Shown here: piece after piece, positions 27,130 through 35,511 of the stretch
Layout of the letters: every line of letters starts with the position of its first letter
Numbering within the stretch: the stretch's first letter is position 1
Source: Gymnodinialimonas phycosphaerae
GTDB lineage: Bacteria > Pseudomonadota > Alphaproteobacteria > Rhodobacterales > Rhodobacteraceae
Reading direction: 5' to 3'
Assembly (NCBI RefSeq): GCF_019195455.1
Contig: NZ_JAIMBW010000001.1
Coordinates: forward strand, 3,314,001 to 3,378,000
DNA: 64,000 bases
Program-made: the position numbers and the translations under genes
Notes under the pieces: model-generated
What the model saw: the letters and a program-made list of their open reading frames with translations, nothing else
What the model was told of the DNA's origin: nothing
Database searches by the model: none

Positions 27130-27981
27130 ATGAAGAAGCTTTTAGCCTCGGTCAGCCTTGTTGCGGCCCTCTCGGCCCCGTCTTTCGGCCCCGCCTTCGC
27201 TCAGGACGAGACAAGCGGCGACACCGTTCTGGCCACCGTGAATGGCAATGAAATCACCGTCGGTCACCTGATCGCCATGCGTCAGATGTTGCCGCCCGAG
27301 TACCAGCAGTTGCCCGACGAAGTGCTGTTCGACGGCATGTTGGAGCAATTGATCCAGCAGCAGGTCCTCGCGGATGAAGCCGAGGGCAACGTGACCCGCT
27401 CGATGGAGCTGGGGCTTGAGAATGAGCGTCGCGCCTTCCTTGCCGCCATGTACATGGACGACGTCGCCATGGCCGATCTGGACGAGGCAGAACTGCAAGC
27501 CGCCTATGACGAAACCTATGGCGCGGTGGAGCCGACGATCGAATACAACGCGGCTCACATCCTTCTGGAAGGTCAGGAAGATGCCGAGAACATGTTGACC
27601 GAGCTGGAAGCAGGTGCCGATTTCGCGGAACTGGCGGCCGAGCATTCCATCGGCCCCTCGGGTCCGAACGGCGGCGCGCTGGGGTGGTTCACCGAAGGCA
27701 TGATGGTGCCCGAGTTCGAGGCCGCCGTGATGGCGCTTGAAGCCGGTGAGGTATCGTCCCCCGTGCAGACGCAGTTTGGTTGGCACGTCGTTCTGTTGAA
27801 CGAGACCCGCGAACAGGCCGCCCCTGCGCTTGAGGACGTCCGGGCCGAGTTGGAAGAAAGCATCCGCCGCGCCCGCGTTGATGCGCGTCTGGCAGAGCTG
27901 ACCGCAGAGGCGGAGATCGAACGCGCCGAGGTAGAGATTGACCCCGCCATGATCCGCGACCTAGACCTGATTGCGCAATAA
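27130..27981 (+). CDS. Periplasmic parvulin-type peptidyl-prolyl isomerase
   Basis: A 283-residue exported folding factor. A signal peptide ends near PAFAQ, then a SurA/PrsA-like N-terminal helical region (GNEITVGHLIAMRQMLPPEY). The parvulin domain (about 138-230) carries YNAAHILLEGQEDAENML, GPSGPNGGALGWF and QFGWHVVLLNETRE. The C-terminal tail is acidic and helical. It catalyses proline isomerisation of exported proteins, a role that fits its position beside divergent secA. It is 23 bases upstream of argJ and likely shares its transcript. Confidence 0.92.
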   Translation: MKKLLASVSLVAALSAPSFGPAFAQDETSGDTVLATVNGNEITVGHLIAMRQMLPPEYQQLPDEVLFDGMLEQLIQQQVLADEAEGNVTRSMELGLENERRAFLAAMYMDDVAMADLDEAELQAAYDETYGAVEPTIEYNAAHILLEGQEDAENMLTELEAGADFAELAAEHSIGPSGPNGGALGWFTEGMMVPEFEAAVMALEAGEVSSPVQTQFGWHVVLLNETREQAAPALEDVRAELEESIRRARVDARLAELTAEAEIERAEVEIDPAMIRDLDLIAQ

Positions 27982-28004
27982 CGCACGCGATGGGAGAGAC
28001 GACT

Positions 28005-29252
28005 GTGACCGACACCACAAAGGGCGGCAAAGCCGTCTCTCCGCTGGCGCCTGCCAGCTTTCCAACGCTTCCTGCAATCGACGGTGTCCGCTTTGCGGCG
28101 GGCGCTGTTGGCATCAAGTACCAAGACCGTGTCGATGTGATGCTGGCCCATGTGGCGGCAGAATCGACGATTGCGGGGGTATTCACCCGCTCGGCCACCC
28201 GCTCGGCCGCCGTGCTGGACTGTCAGGCGAAGCTGGCCCGCCTGTCGGGGGAAGAGGGTTTCGCGATTGTCGTGAATTCGGGTAATTCCAACACCTTCAC
28301 CGGCAAACGCGGCGTCACCGATGTGGACCTGATCGCCCAGGCTGCGGCTGACGCGCTTGGTTTGCCGCCCTCCCGCGTTTTCACTTCCTCCACCGGGGTG
28401 ATCGGAGAGCCCTTGCCGGCCCAGAAGATCACCGCCGCTTTGCCCGAACTGGCGCGGATGCTGGACGTCGCCGGGGCCGAGCCCGCCGCGCGGGCGATCA
28501 TGACGACGGATACCTTTCCCAAGGGGGCCGTGGCCCATGTGGACGTGGACGGTACGCCCGTGAAGATCATGGGATTCGCCAAAGGCTCTGGCATGATCGC
28601 GCCGGATATGGCGACGATGCTGGGGTACATCTTTACCGATGCCGCCATCGCACCCGACGCGCTGCAACAGATGCTGTCGACCTGTAACATCGCCAGTTTC
28701 AACGCAGTGACGGTGGACAGTGACACCTCGACCTCTGACACTGTTCTGATTGCCGCCACCGGGCGGGCCGGGAATCCCCTTATCACCGCACCCCATGCCG
28801 CGTTCCAGGCGGCGCTGCTGGACGTCATGCAAGACCTCGCGCACCAGATCGTGCGGGACGGTGAAGGCGCAACGAAGTTCGTCGAAGTTCGCGTCTCGGG
28901 TGCCGAGACGGAGGCCGACGCCGACCGTGTCGCACGTGCCATCGCTAATTCGCCGCTGGTGAAAACCGCGATTGCGGGTGAGGATCCGAACTGGGGTCGC
29001 ATTGTCATGGCCGTCGGGAAATCCGGGGCTGTGGCCGACCGGGACCGGCTGACGATCCGTTTCGGTGATATCCTTGTGGCCGAGAACGGCTGGCGCGCCG
29101 AAAGCTACACCGAGGACGCAGGCGCTACCTACATGAAGCAGGCAGAGCTGTTGATCGACGTGGATCTCGGCCTTGGCGATGGGGCGGCGACCGTGTGGAC
29201 TTGCGACCTCACCCACGGGTACATCCAGATCAACGCGGACTATCGATCTTGA
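28005..29252 (+). CDS. argJ: Bifunctional ornithine acetyltransferase / N-acetylglutamate synthase
   Basis: A 415-residue arginine-biosynthesis enzyme that recycles the acetyl group between N-acetylornithine and glutamate. The precursor self-cleaves at the conserved A-T bond in GMIAPDMATMLGYIF. Other family signatures are SRVFTSSTGVIGEPL, IMTTDTFPKGA and EDPNWGRIVMAVGKSG. The GTG at 28005 follows GGGAGAG at ideal spacing. The ATG five codons earlier has no ribosome site and is less likely. The mutT start overlaps its stop. Confidence 0.96.
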   Translation: MTDTTKGGKAVSPLAPASFPTLPAIDGVRFAAGAVGIKYQDRVDVMLAHVAAESTIAGVFTRSATRSAAVLDCQAKLARLSGEEGFAIVVNSGNSNTFTGKRGVTDVDLIAQAAADALGLPPSRVFTSSTGVIGEPLPAQKITAALPELARMLDVAGAEPAARAIMTTDTFPKGAVAHVDVDGTPVKIMGFAKGSGMIAPDMATMLGYIFTDAAIAPDALQQMLSTCNIASFNAVTVDSDTSTSDTVLIAATGRAGNPLITAPHAAFQAALLDVMQDLAHQIVRDGEGATKFVEVRVSGAETEADADRVARAIANSPLVKTAIAGEDPNWGRIVMAVGKSGAVADRDRLTIRFGDILVAENGWRAESYTEDAGATYMKQAELLIDVDLGLGDGAATVWTCDLTHGYIQINADYRS

Positions 29253-29647
29253 GTGTTCTTCTGGTCTCGGCTGTTGCGCTGATCGACGCTGAAGGGCGCA
29301 TCCTACTGGCCCAACGCCCCGAGGGGAAATCCATGGCGGGCCTGTGGGAGTTTCCCGGTGGCAAGGTCGAACAGGGTGAGACGCCCGAACAGGCCTTGAT
29401 CCGGGAACTACAGGAAGAACTTGGGATCGACACGTGGGCGTCGTGCCTTGCGCCGCTGACCTTCGCCAGCCATGCCTACGAGAAATTTCACCTTCTCATG
29501 CCGCTTTTTGCGTGTCGCAAGTGGGACGGCATACCTCAGTCGCGGGAAGGACAGACCCTCAAGTGGGTGCGCGCGGCTGCCTTGCGTGACTACCCCATGC
29601 CGCCCGCCGATATCCCGCTGATCCCCATCCTTCGGGATTGGCTGTAA
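29249..29647 (+). CDS. mutT: 8-oxo-dGTP pyrophosphatase MutT
   Basis: A 132-residue Nudix hydrolase that removes oxidised guanine nucleotides from the pool. The Nudix box is complete, starting at GGKVEQGETPEQALIRELQE and continuing ELGI. The preceding AQRPEGKSMAGLWEFPGG is typical of MutT. The start is a TTG overlapping the argJ stop as TTGA, so translation is coupled. A longer in-frame start inside argJ would add no conserved residues. In rhodobacters argJ and mutT are regularly paired. Confidence 0.92.
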   Translation: MSVLLVSAVALIDAEGRILLAQRPEGKSMAGLWEFPGGKVEQGETPEQALIRELQEELGIDTWASCLAPLTFASHAYEKFHLLMPLFACRKWDGIPQSREGQTLKWVRAAALRDYPMPPADIPLIPILRDWL

Positions 29648-29769
29648 TCGCCTACTTGTGCTCTATGCGAAAAAAAAATGCAAAAAGTTGCGGATTGTGT
29701 CGATTTTCTCAGTGATTTGTTAACTTTTTTGGTTAACAGTGGGGCATCAGCATCTGGGGGGATCAGACT

Positions 29770-29910
29770 GTGTTGACGACCGTTGTGATTGGGACCTGTG
29801 TGTCCATTCAAGGAAACTTCGTGAAACGCCTGTCCAATGGCCTTGTCACGGTGCGCGTGGGTGAACAGCTTTTCACGGGTCGTCCCGTGTCACAGGCGCA
29901 GGCCGCCTGA
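29770..29910 (+). CDS. 46-residue conserved small protein
   Basis: Begins MLTTVVIGTCVSIQGNFVKR and ends GRPVSQAQAA, with a GTG start (a TTG follows immediately). A GGGGGG run lies about eight bases upstream. Its alternating hydrophobic and charged residues (VVIGTCVSIQG, LVTVRVGEQLF) suggest a small beta-barrel-like fold. It resembles short proteins I have seen in other rhodobacters, but I know no function. It has its own AT-rich upstream region, with GTTAAC twice around a T run, and a downstream hairpin. Confidence 0.7.
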   Translation: MLTTVVIGTCVSIQGNFVKRLSNGLVTVRVGEQLFTGRPVSQAQAA

Positions 29911-29934
29911 GATCACCGAAGATACTGACTTCAA

Positions 29935-29961
29935 GAAAAAAGCGGGCCTTTTGGCCCGCTT
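29935..29961 (-). terminator. Terminator of hemH, possibly bidirectional
   Basis: AAGCGGGCC TTTT GGCCCGCTT is a 9-bp perfect stem. Read leftward it is followed by a T tract (TTTTTTCTTG), making it a good intrinsic terminator for hemH. Rightward, TTCTTCTG is a weaker tract that could end the 46-residue gene. Confidence 0.88.
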
Positions 29962-29988
29962 CTTCTGTGTCTGATCCGTACAATCGGT

Positions 29989-31077
29989 CTAGCCGATCCA
30001 CCCCCGCAGGTTGTCATCCACCACGGTCGCCAGCGCCTGCATATGCGCGTCGTCATCGTTGAGGCAGGGGATATAGGTGAAGCTTTCGCCGCCCGCTTCC
30101 TCGAAGCTTTCCCGAATCTCTTCGTTGATTTCTTCCAACGTCTCGATGCAATCCGCAGAAAACGCAGGCGCGCAGATGGCGATGCGCTTCTTGCCCTGCT
30201 CGGCCAGCCTTGCGACCTCTTCGACGGTATAGGGCTGCAACCATTCCTCGGGTCCGAACTTCGACTGGAAGGTCGTGACAATCTGCGTGTCGTCCCAGCC
30301 CAGACGCTCCTTCAACAGGCGCGAGGTCTTCTGACACTGGCAGTGGTAAGGATCACCCTCCATCAGGTATCGCTTCGGCACGCCGTGGTAGCTGGTGACC
30401 AGCAGGTCAGGCTTCACGTCCATCTCGGCATAGGCACGTTCGATCGATTGGGCGAGCGCGTCGATATACAGGGGGTTGGCGAAGTAGGGCTCTACCGTGC
30501 GCACCTGCGGCTGCCATTTGATGTTCTCCAAGCTGCGAAAGAACTGGTCACAGGCCGTGGCCGATGTCGCGCCCGCGTATTGCGGATACAGCGGGAAAAA
30601 CAGGATCTTGGTGCAGCCTTGGGCCACCAGTTCATCCACCTTCGACTTGGTGGAGGGGTTGCCGTATCGCATGCAGTAATCGACCACGACATCGTCGCCA
30701 TAGCGTTCCGCCATCAGCGCCTTCATCTTCGCGGTCTGTTCTTTCGTGATCGTCGCCAAAGGCGATTCGCCAGCCTCGTGGTTCCAGATCGACTTGTATG
30801 CCGCGCCCGAGCTGAACGGGCGCTTCGTCAGGATCACCAGCTGCAACAGCGGCTGCCAGATCCACGGGCTGTAGTCGATGACTCGCTTGTCGGACAGGAA
30901 CTCGTTCAGATAGCGGCGCATGGACCAGTAGTCGTAATTGTCCGGCGTGCCGAGGTTGGCAAGCAAGACGCCCACCTTTCCCATCTTCACCCGAGGGTGA
31001 TCGGCGGGGGCATGGGTGAGGGCTGGCGCGTCTGTGTTCATCAAAGCTGGCGCATCTCCGGCTGGCATCATGTTCAT
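29989..31077 (-). CDS. hemH: Ferrochelatase
   Basis: Inserts iron into protoporphyrin IX in the last step of haem synthesis. The 362-residue protein shows GVLLANLGTPDNYDYWSMRR, LFFPLYPQYAGATSA, LVTSYHGVPKRYL (catalytic His) and CAPAFSADCIETLEE. The N-terminus has an extra Ala/Pro-rich stretch with a small repeat (DAPALMNTDAPALTHAP) before the conserved domain. The ATG overlaps the stop of the upstream methyltransferase-like gene as ATGA, which supports this long start. A clear terminator follows. Confidence 0.97.
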   Translation of the reverse strand: MNMMPAGDAPALMNTDAPALTHAPADHPRVKMGKVGVLLANLGTPDNYDYWSMRRYLNEFLSDKRVIDYSPWIWQPLLQLVILTKRPFSSGAAYKSIWNHEAGESPLATITKEQTAKMKALMAERYGDDVVVDYCMRYGNPSTKSKVDELVAQGCTKILFFPLYPQYAGATSATACDQFFRSLENIKWQPQVRTVEPYFANPLYIDALAQSIERAYAEMDVKPDLLVTSYHGVPKRYLMEGDPYHCQCQKTSRLLKERLGWDDTQIVTTFQSKFGPEEWLQPYTVEEVARLAEQGKKRIAICAPAFSADCIETLEEINEEIRESFEEAGGESFTYIPCLNDDDAHMQALATVVDDNLRGWIG

Positions 31078-31973
31078 TTTTGGTTCGAGCTTCCATCTTT
31101 TGGGAGGTCATGGACCGGATTGGTCCCCTCGTCAAATGTCGCACCCAGAGGTGCGCTTGCAGAATGTTCAGTCACGTTCAGCGCCGTCGCCAAACGAGAG
31201 GTTGCAGCGCCGGGCCGCAGCGGTTGCTGCTGGCTGTCATGTGGCGCCCATCCTGTAAGGAATACGAACTCGAAGCTCGCTTGGATGCGATTTTCTTCTG
31301 CCGGGAAGGAATTAGCGTAGATCGCGGCGGCTGTCGGGAAAAACGCACGGGGGGCAATGGCCTTGTGTCGGCCCGCCAAGGCGTTGGTTTCCCCCATCGC
31401 GCGCAGGTCTTTCATCAGGGCAATCGCATCGCTGTAAGTCACCGTTTTTCTAAGTGTATCTGCCACCGGAAGCGCAAGTCCGGCGCGCTGCAACAGTGCC
31501 CCCATATCGCGGACCTCCGCCATCGGGGCGACGCGGGGCGACAAGCCGCCCATAACCTGCGTCTCGGCCTGCGCAAGGGCCTGGCGCAACTCTGTCAGGG
31601 TGCTGCCCCCGAAGGCGGCAGACAGGAAAAGACCGTCGGGTTGCAGCGCGCGGGCGCATTGCACGACCTGTCCCACCGGGTCATCAGCCCAATGCAGGCC
31701 CATGGCGTGAACGACAAGATCATAGGCCCCCACTTCCAAGTCCAAGGTCTCCGTCATCGGAACAATTTGAGCGTCTGGAAGAAAATCGCACCAAATTTTC
31801 GGAAAATCGGTCACAATTAACGTGCGCGTAAACGTTCTGTTAATATCCTCGAGTCTTTCCTGCAATTCAGCCATCGCTTCATCGTGAAGGAATCGCGCAT
31901 CTGCAATGCGCGGCATCGCGCGGGTACGATGGGCGGCAAGCGCGGTGGCATCTGTCAGGCGTGGCTGTGGCAA
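31074..31973 (-). CDS. NDUFAF5/BioC-like methyltransferase-fold protein
   Basis: A 299-residue protein related to the BioC/NDUFAF5 methyltransferase group, by the late part of the fold (DLVVHAMGLHWADDPVGQVV, ALQPDGLFLSAAFGGSTL). The glycine-rich SAM motif I expected before it is missing: the equivalent stretch is TRTLIVTDFPKIWCDF. It may therefore be non-catalytic or bind differently. No ATG fits; the TTG at 31973 gives the expected N-terminus (PQPRLTDATALAAHRTRA). ATG codons further up lie inside the divergent comF gene. Coupled to hemH through ATGA. Confidence 0.75.
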   Translation of the reverse strand: MPQPRLTDATALAAHRTRAMPRIADARFLHDEAMAELQERLEDINRTFTRTLIVTDFPKIWCDFLPDAQIVPMTETLDLEVGAYDLVVHAMGLHWADDPVGQVVQCARALQPDGLFLSAAFGGSTLTELRQALAQAETQVMGGLSPRVAPMAEVRDMGALLQRAGLALPVADTLRKTVTYSDAIALMKDLRAMGETNALAGRHKAIAPRAFFPTAAAIYANSFPAEENRIQASFEFVFLTGWAPHDSQQQPLRPGAATSRLATALNVTEHSASAPLGATFDEGTNPVHDLPKDGSSNQK

Positions 31974-32021
31974 GGTGAGGCTCTGTGCAGTGGTTTGCTG
32001 CGCGGTATCTAGGGGACCGTC

Positions 32022-32750
32022 ATGAGATTGCAAACCATGCTGCATGCGGTGTTTCCGCCGGAATGCCTCAGTTGCAGCGGGCGTGTGGAAAGTGCGTTTG
32101 CGATTTGTGGGACGTGTTGGGCCGATACGCCGTTTATCCTTGGGGCCGCTTGTGACCTCTGTGGCACAGGTCTGCCCGGTCAAACGGCGGCTGACGGAGA
32201 GGCCTTGATTTGCGGCGAATGCCAGCGCGTTCCCCGCGCCTGGGATCACGCGCGCGCAGTGTTCGCCTACGAAGGTGTCGGGCGAAAGCTGGTGCTGGCG
32301 CTCAAGCACGGCGATCGTACCGATATCGCGCGCGCGGCGGGCCCCTGGATGGCCCGCGCGGCGGCGGATCTACTGGAGGATTCGCCGCTGCTGGTGCCAG
32401 TCCCGCTGCATTGGACCCGCCTTGCCCGGCGGCGCTTCAACCAGGCGGCGCTTCTGGCATGGTCCCTCGCACGGCATTGTGATGCGGAGGTCGAGCCGAT
32501 GGCCCTGTTGCGTCTGCGCCCGACGCCCTCGCAAGAAGGACGGTCACGGGACGCACGGTATCAGAACGTGGATGAGGCAATCATTCCCCATCCCCGCAAA
32601 GGCCACACGATGGAGGGACGCAATGTGATCCTGATCGACGACGTGATGACCTCTGGCGCGACCCTTGCGATCGCGACCGAGGCCTGTCGACAGGCCGGTG
32701 CCAAAAATGTGTCCGTTTTGGCTCTGGCGCGTGTGGGGGACGATATCTAG
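32022..32750 (+). CDS. comF: ComF-family phosphoribosyltransferase-like protein
   Basis: A 242-residue protein with two N-terminal zinc-binding CxxC pairs (CLSCSG with CGTC, CDLCGTG with CGEC). A PRTase domain follows, with the PRPP loop VILIDDVMTSGAT and a PVPLHWTRLARRRFNQ stretch. ComF is needed for natural transformation in several bacteria and is thought to act in DNA uptake or processing. The ATG at 32022 is used; another at 32037 is possible. It is divergent from the methyltransferase-hemH pair and just upstream of grxC. Confidence 0.92.
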   Translation: MRLQTMLHAVFPPECLSCSGRVESAFAICGTCWADTPFILGAACDLCGTGLPGQTAADGEALICGECQRVPRAWDHARAVFAYEGVGRKLVLALKHGDRTDIARAAGPWMARAAADLLEDSPLLVPVPLHWTRLARRRFNQAALLAWSLARHCDAEVEPMALLRLRPTPSQEGRSRDARYQNVDEAIIPHPRKGHTMEGRNVILIDDVMTSGATLAIATEACRQAGAKNVSVLALARVGDDI

Positions 32751-32784
32751 GTTGGGCGAAATTCGAACCGCCTAGGATACCGAA

Positions 32785-33045
32785 ATGGCCAATGTCACGC
32801 TCTACACCTCGCCGCTTTGCGGTTTTTGCCACGCTGCCAAACGGCTGTTGACCGATAAGGGCGTCAGCTACGCCGAGATCGATGTCGCGCGCGACCCCTC
32901 CAAGCGGCAAGAAATGATGAGCCGCGCCAACGGCGGCCATACAGTGCCGCAGATCTTCATCGGGGATACCCACGTGGGCGGTTACGATGACATGGCCGCG
33001 CTGGAGCGGAGCGGAAAGCTGGATCCCTTGCTCGCGGCGGAGTGA
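32785..33045 (+). CDS. grxC: Glutaredoxin 3
   Basis: An 86-residue glutaredoxin, reducing disulfides and glutathione adducts with electrons from glutathione. The active site is Cys12-Gly-Phe-Cys15 (SPLCGFCHAAK) rather than the more usual CPYC. The Thr-Val-Pro cis-proline motif (HTVPQIFIG) and the glutathione-binding GGYDDM are present. It lies 34 bases after comF. In rhodobacters comF and grxC are commonly adjacent. Confidence 0.94.
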   Translation: MANVTLYTSPLCGFCHAAKRLLTDKGVSYAEIDVARDPSKRQEMMSRANGGHTVPQIFIGDTHVGGYDDMAALERSGKLDPLLAAE

Positions 33046-33102
33046 CCCAAGAGGCAGATTTTCCCTTGCGTAATGCCGCACTGCGGCGCTTTACTCCGCC
33101 CC

Positions 33103-33546
33103 ATGTCCAAGCATGATGATCCCCTGTCCGTTGCGCTGTTCAGCGAGGTCTTCATGATTGACCAGCTGGCGCGGGCCCGTCTGTCGAAGGCATTGCCCAA
33201 AGGTATGGAACTAAGCCACTTTTCCGTGCTCAATCACCTTGTGGCCTCTGCCGATGAGAAGACCCCGGCCCAGCTTGCCCGCGCCTTCCATCTGACACGG
33301 GGGGCGATGACGAACACGCTCAACAAGCTGGAGTGGGCAGGCCACATTCATGTGCGTCCCGATTGGGACGACGCACGGCGCAAGCTGATCTCGATCAGCC
33401 CGGCGGGGCGGCGCGCCCGTGAGGCGGCGATTTCCGCGATCGTGCCGATTCTGACGGAGGCGGTGGCCGAGATCGGCCCTGCCAAGGTCCGCGATACGCT
33501 GCCGCTACTCCGCGAGGTGCGGCGCAAGCTTGAAGACGAGGGCTAG
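33103..33546 (+). CDS. MarR-family transcriptional regulator
   Basis: A 147-residue winged-helix regulator. The DNA-binding core is [20 protein letters not shown], and the wing is [18 protein letters not shown], both standard for MarR dimers. The ligand and target are not evident. The ATG at 33103 gives a normal N-terminus; an in-frame ATG at 33073 would add ten residues. Its TAG stop overlaps the TAG of the convergent ubiG gene in the four-base palindrome CTAG. Confidence 0.92.
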   Translation: MSKHDDPLSVALFSEVFMIDQLARARLSKALPKGMELSHFSVLNHLVASADEKTPAQLARAFHLTRGAMTNTLNKLEWAGHIHVRPDWDDARRKLISISPAGRRAREAAISAIVPILTEAVAEIGPAKVRDTLPLLREVRRKLEDEG

Positions 33547-34346
33547 GCCCGCTTCACCGAGGCCGTCACGTAATTCACGCTCAGGTCCCGCGCACTGATG
33601 CCCCAGGTCCAGAGGACGGGGTTGAAGACGAACCCCTTGCGGTCCACGGGGTCGAGGCCCGCGTTGCGGATCAGGTCGTACAGCTCATCGGGCGTGATGA
33701 ACTTGGACCATTCATGGGTGCCCTTGGGAAGCCAGCGCATCACGTGTTCGGCTCCGATGATCGCCATCAGGAAGCTTTTTGGGTTTCGGTTGAGGGTCGA
33801 ACAGACCATCAGCCCACCCGGTTTGAGAAGCTGTTGGCAGGCAGTCAGATAGCCGAGGGGATCGGCCACATGCTCCACGACCTCCATGTTCAGGACGACG
33901 TCGAACTGCTCTCCAGCCTCTGCCATCGCCTCGGCGGTGGTGTGGCGATAGTCGATCTCCAGTCCCGACTGTGCAGCATGGACCTGCGCCACGGGGATGT
34001 TGCGCTCGGCTGCATCGGCGCCGACCACGTCGGCACCCAACCGCGCCATGGGCTCGGCGAGCAAGCCGCCACCACAGCCGATATCGAGGATGCGCAGCCC
34101 TGCGAAGGGGGACTCTGCCGTCAGGTCACGCCCGAACTCTGCCGCGATCTGGCTGGTGATGTAGTCCAGCCGCGTCGGGTTGAGCATGTGCAGCGGCTTG
34201 AACTTGCCCTCAAGGTCCCACCACTCAGCGGCCATTGCTTCGAATTTCGCGACTTCTCCGGCGTCGACAGTGTTGACGCCTCCGGCGCTGGGGGTGTTGA
34301 CGCCTCCGGCCTCGGGGGTGTTCACGGGTGCGGCTGTCATGGACAT
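33543..34346 (-). CDS. ubiG: Ubiquinone-biosynthesis O-methyltransferase UbiG
   Basis: A 267-residue SAM-dependent methyltransferase carrying out both O-methylations in ubiquinone synthesis. SAM motif I is [20 protein letters not shown]. Other signatures are [32 protein letters not shown] and the membrane-interacting region [20 protein letters not shown]. The N-terminus before the core is a three-unit repeat ([24 protein letters not shown]) encoded by 24-bp DNA repeats, which is not part of the family. Divergent from pip and convergent with the MarR gene. Confidence 0.95.
   Translation of the reverse strand: MSMTAAPVNTPEAGGVNTPSAGGVNTVDAGEVAKFEAMAAEWWDLEGKFKPLHMLNPTRLDYITSQIAAEFGRDLTAESPFAGLRILDIGCGGGLLAEPMARLGADVVGADAAERNIPVAQVHAAQSGLEIDYRHTTAEAMAEAGEQFDVVLNMEVVEHVADPLGYLTACQQLLKPGGLMVCSTLNRNPKSFLMAIIGAEHVMRWLPKGTHEWSKFITPDELYDLIRNAGLDPVDRKGFVFNPVLWTWGISARDLSVNYVTASVKRA
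34270..34317. repeat. 24-bp tandem repeat within the ubiG 5' end
   Basis: Two near-identical 24-base units (GTGTTGACGCCTCCGGC then CTGGGG or CTCGGGG) and partial units on both sides encode the VNTPxAGG peptide repeats at the UbiG N-terminus. Units that are whole multiples of three keep the frame, so copy number could vary without breaking the gene. Confidence 0.85.
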
Positions 34347-34408
34347 CCTCTCAATCTCTTGGCACTTTGATCATGCGGCATCGTCGCCACGCTCTATATA
34401 GGACGGGC

Positions 34409-35398
34409 ATGGATAAGTTCTCGGGCCAAAAGCGCGCAATCTCGCATTTGTTTCCGCCGATCGACCCCTTCGATCAGCGCATTCTAGAGGTGGGCGACGG
34501 GCACCACGTTTACGTGGAGCAATGCGGCAATCCCCGCGGCGCGCCCGTGGTGGTATTGCATGGCGGGCCAGGCGGCGGCTGTAGCCCTGCGATGCGGCGT
34601 TATTTCGATCCCGAGGTCTGGCGCGTCATCCTGTTCGATCAACGGGGGTGCGGGCGGTCCCGCCCCCATGCCGCGACCCACGCCAACACGACGTGGCATC
34701 TTGTGGCGGATATCGAGCGGATAAGGCACACGCTGGGGATCGAGCGGTGGGCGGTCTTCGGTGGTTCCTGGGGCGCGACCCTGGGCCTCGTTTATGCCGA
34801 GACGCACCCTGACGCGGTGGCGTTCCTGTCGCTGCGGGGCGTGTTCCTTGCGATGCAGAGAGAGCTGGATTGGTTTTACGGCGGCGGGGCGGGCCAGTTC
34901 TGGCCCGACCAATGGCAGCGGTTCGTGAACCTCGTGCCAGAGGAGGAGCGCGGTGATTTGATCGCGGCCTATAATCGCCGCCTGTTCTCGGGTGATCTGA
35001 TGCTGGAGACGCGCTTCGCGCGGGCTTGGGCGTCGTGGGAGAATGCGCTGGCCTCCATGGACAGCGACGGGCACGGGGGTGAAAGCCCGGCCGATTACGC
35101 GCGTGCCTTCGCGCGGCTGGAAAACCATTACTTCGCCAACAAGGGCTTTCTGGAGGAAGACGGCCAGATCTTGCGCGACGTGCACCGGATTGCCCATATT
35201 CCGGGGATGATCGTACAGGGACGCTATGACATGATCTGCCCGCCGATCTCAGCTCATACCTTGGCGTCTAACTGGCCTGGGGGGCGGCTGCACATGGTGC
35301 GCGGCGCGGGCCATGCCCTCAGCGAGACCGGTATCAGCCAAGAACTTGTTCGGGTGATGCGGGCCGTTGGTGAGAAGCGCTCTAAATACGGATTGTGA
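34409..35398 (+). CDS. pip: Proline iminopeptidase
   Basis: A 329-residue alpha/beta hydrolase that removes N-terminal proline from peptides. The nucleophile is Ser120 (FGGSWGATLGL), the oxyanion hole is in HGGPGGGCSP, the acid is the Asp of GRYDMICPP and the catalytic His is in GAGHALSE. The family hallmark DQRGCGRSRPHA is intact. The ATG at 34409 follows GGACGGG. Longer in-frame starts overlap the divergent ubiG. Immediately downstream begins the palindrome array. Confidence 0.96.
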   Translation: MDKFSGQKRAISHLFPPIDPFDQRILEVGDGHHVYVEQCGNPRGAPVVVLHGGPGGGCSPAMRRYFDPEVWRVILFDQRGCGRSRPHAATHANTTWHLVADIERIRHTLGIERWAVFGGSWGATLGLVYAETHPDAVAFLSLRGVFLAMQRELDWFYGGGAGQFWPDQWQRFVNLVPEEERGDLIAAYNRRLFSGDLMLETRFARAWASWENALASMDSDGHGGESPADYARAFARLENHYFANKGFLEEDGQILRDVHRIAHIPGMIVQGRYDMICPPISAHTLASNWPGGRLHMVRGAGHALSETGISQELVRVMRAVGEKRSKYGL

Positions 35399-35405
35399 GC
35401 GGGAC

Positions 35406-35511
35406 AAGGCCCTTGCAAGGGCCTTAACAGCTTTTTGCAAAAAGCTGGTGCGCGCCTTTTGGGCGCGCCAAAAGCCTTTCAAGGCTTTTGCAAATCTCTT
35501 GAAAGAGATTT
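35406..35511. repeat. Array of five consecutive palindromes (hairpins)
   Basis: Five inverted repeats follow one another with gaps of two bases or fewer. They are: a 20-base perfect palindrome centred on TTGCAA (35406-35425); a second 20-base one, CAGCTTTTTG and its complement (35428-35447); a GC stem GCGCGCC with a TTTTG loop (35450-35468); CAAAAGCCTT with a TC centre (35469-35490); and AAATCTCTT with a GA centre (35492-35511). The last two lie within the dnaE2 reading frame and include its stop codon. Possible roles are a strong terminator block, an RNA processing site or a mobile repeat. Confidence 0.9.

Noticed and set aside
29730..29755. CtrA box in GTTAAC-TTTTTTG-GTTAAC before the 46-codon gene
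   Set aside because: The TTAA elements are nine bases apart and not seven as in the CtrA consensus.
35406..35511. CRISPR array
   Set aside because: The units are different palindromes without constant repeats or spacers, and no cas genes are present.
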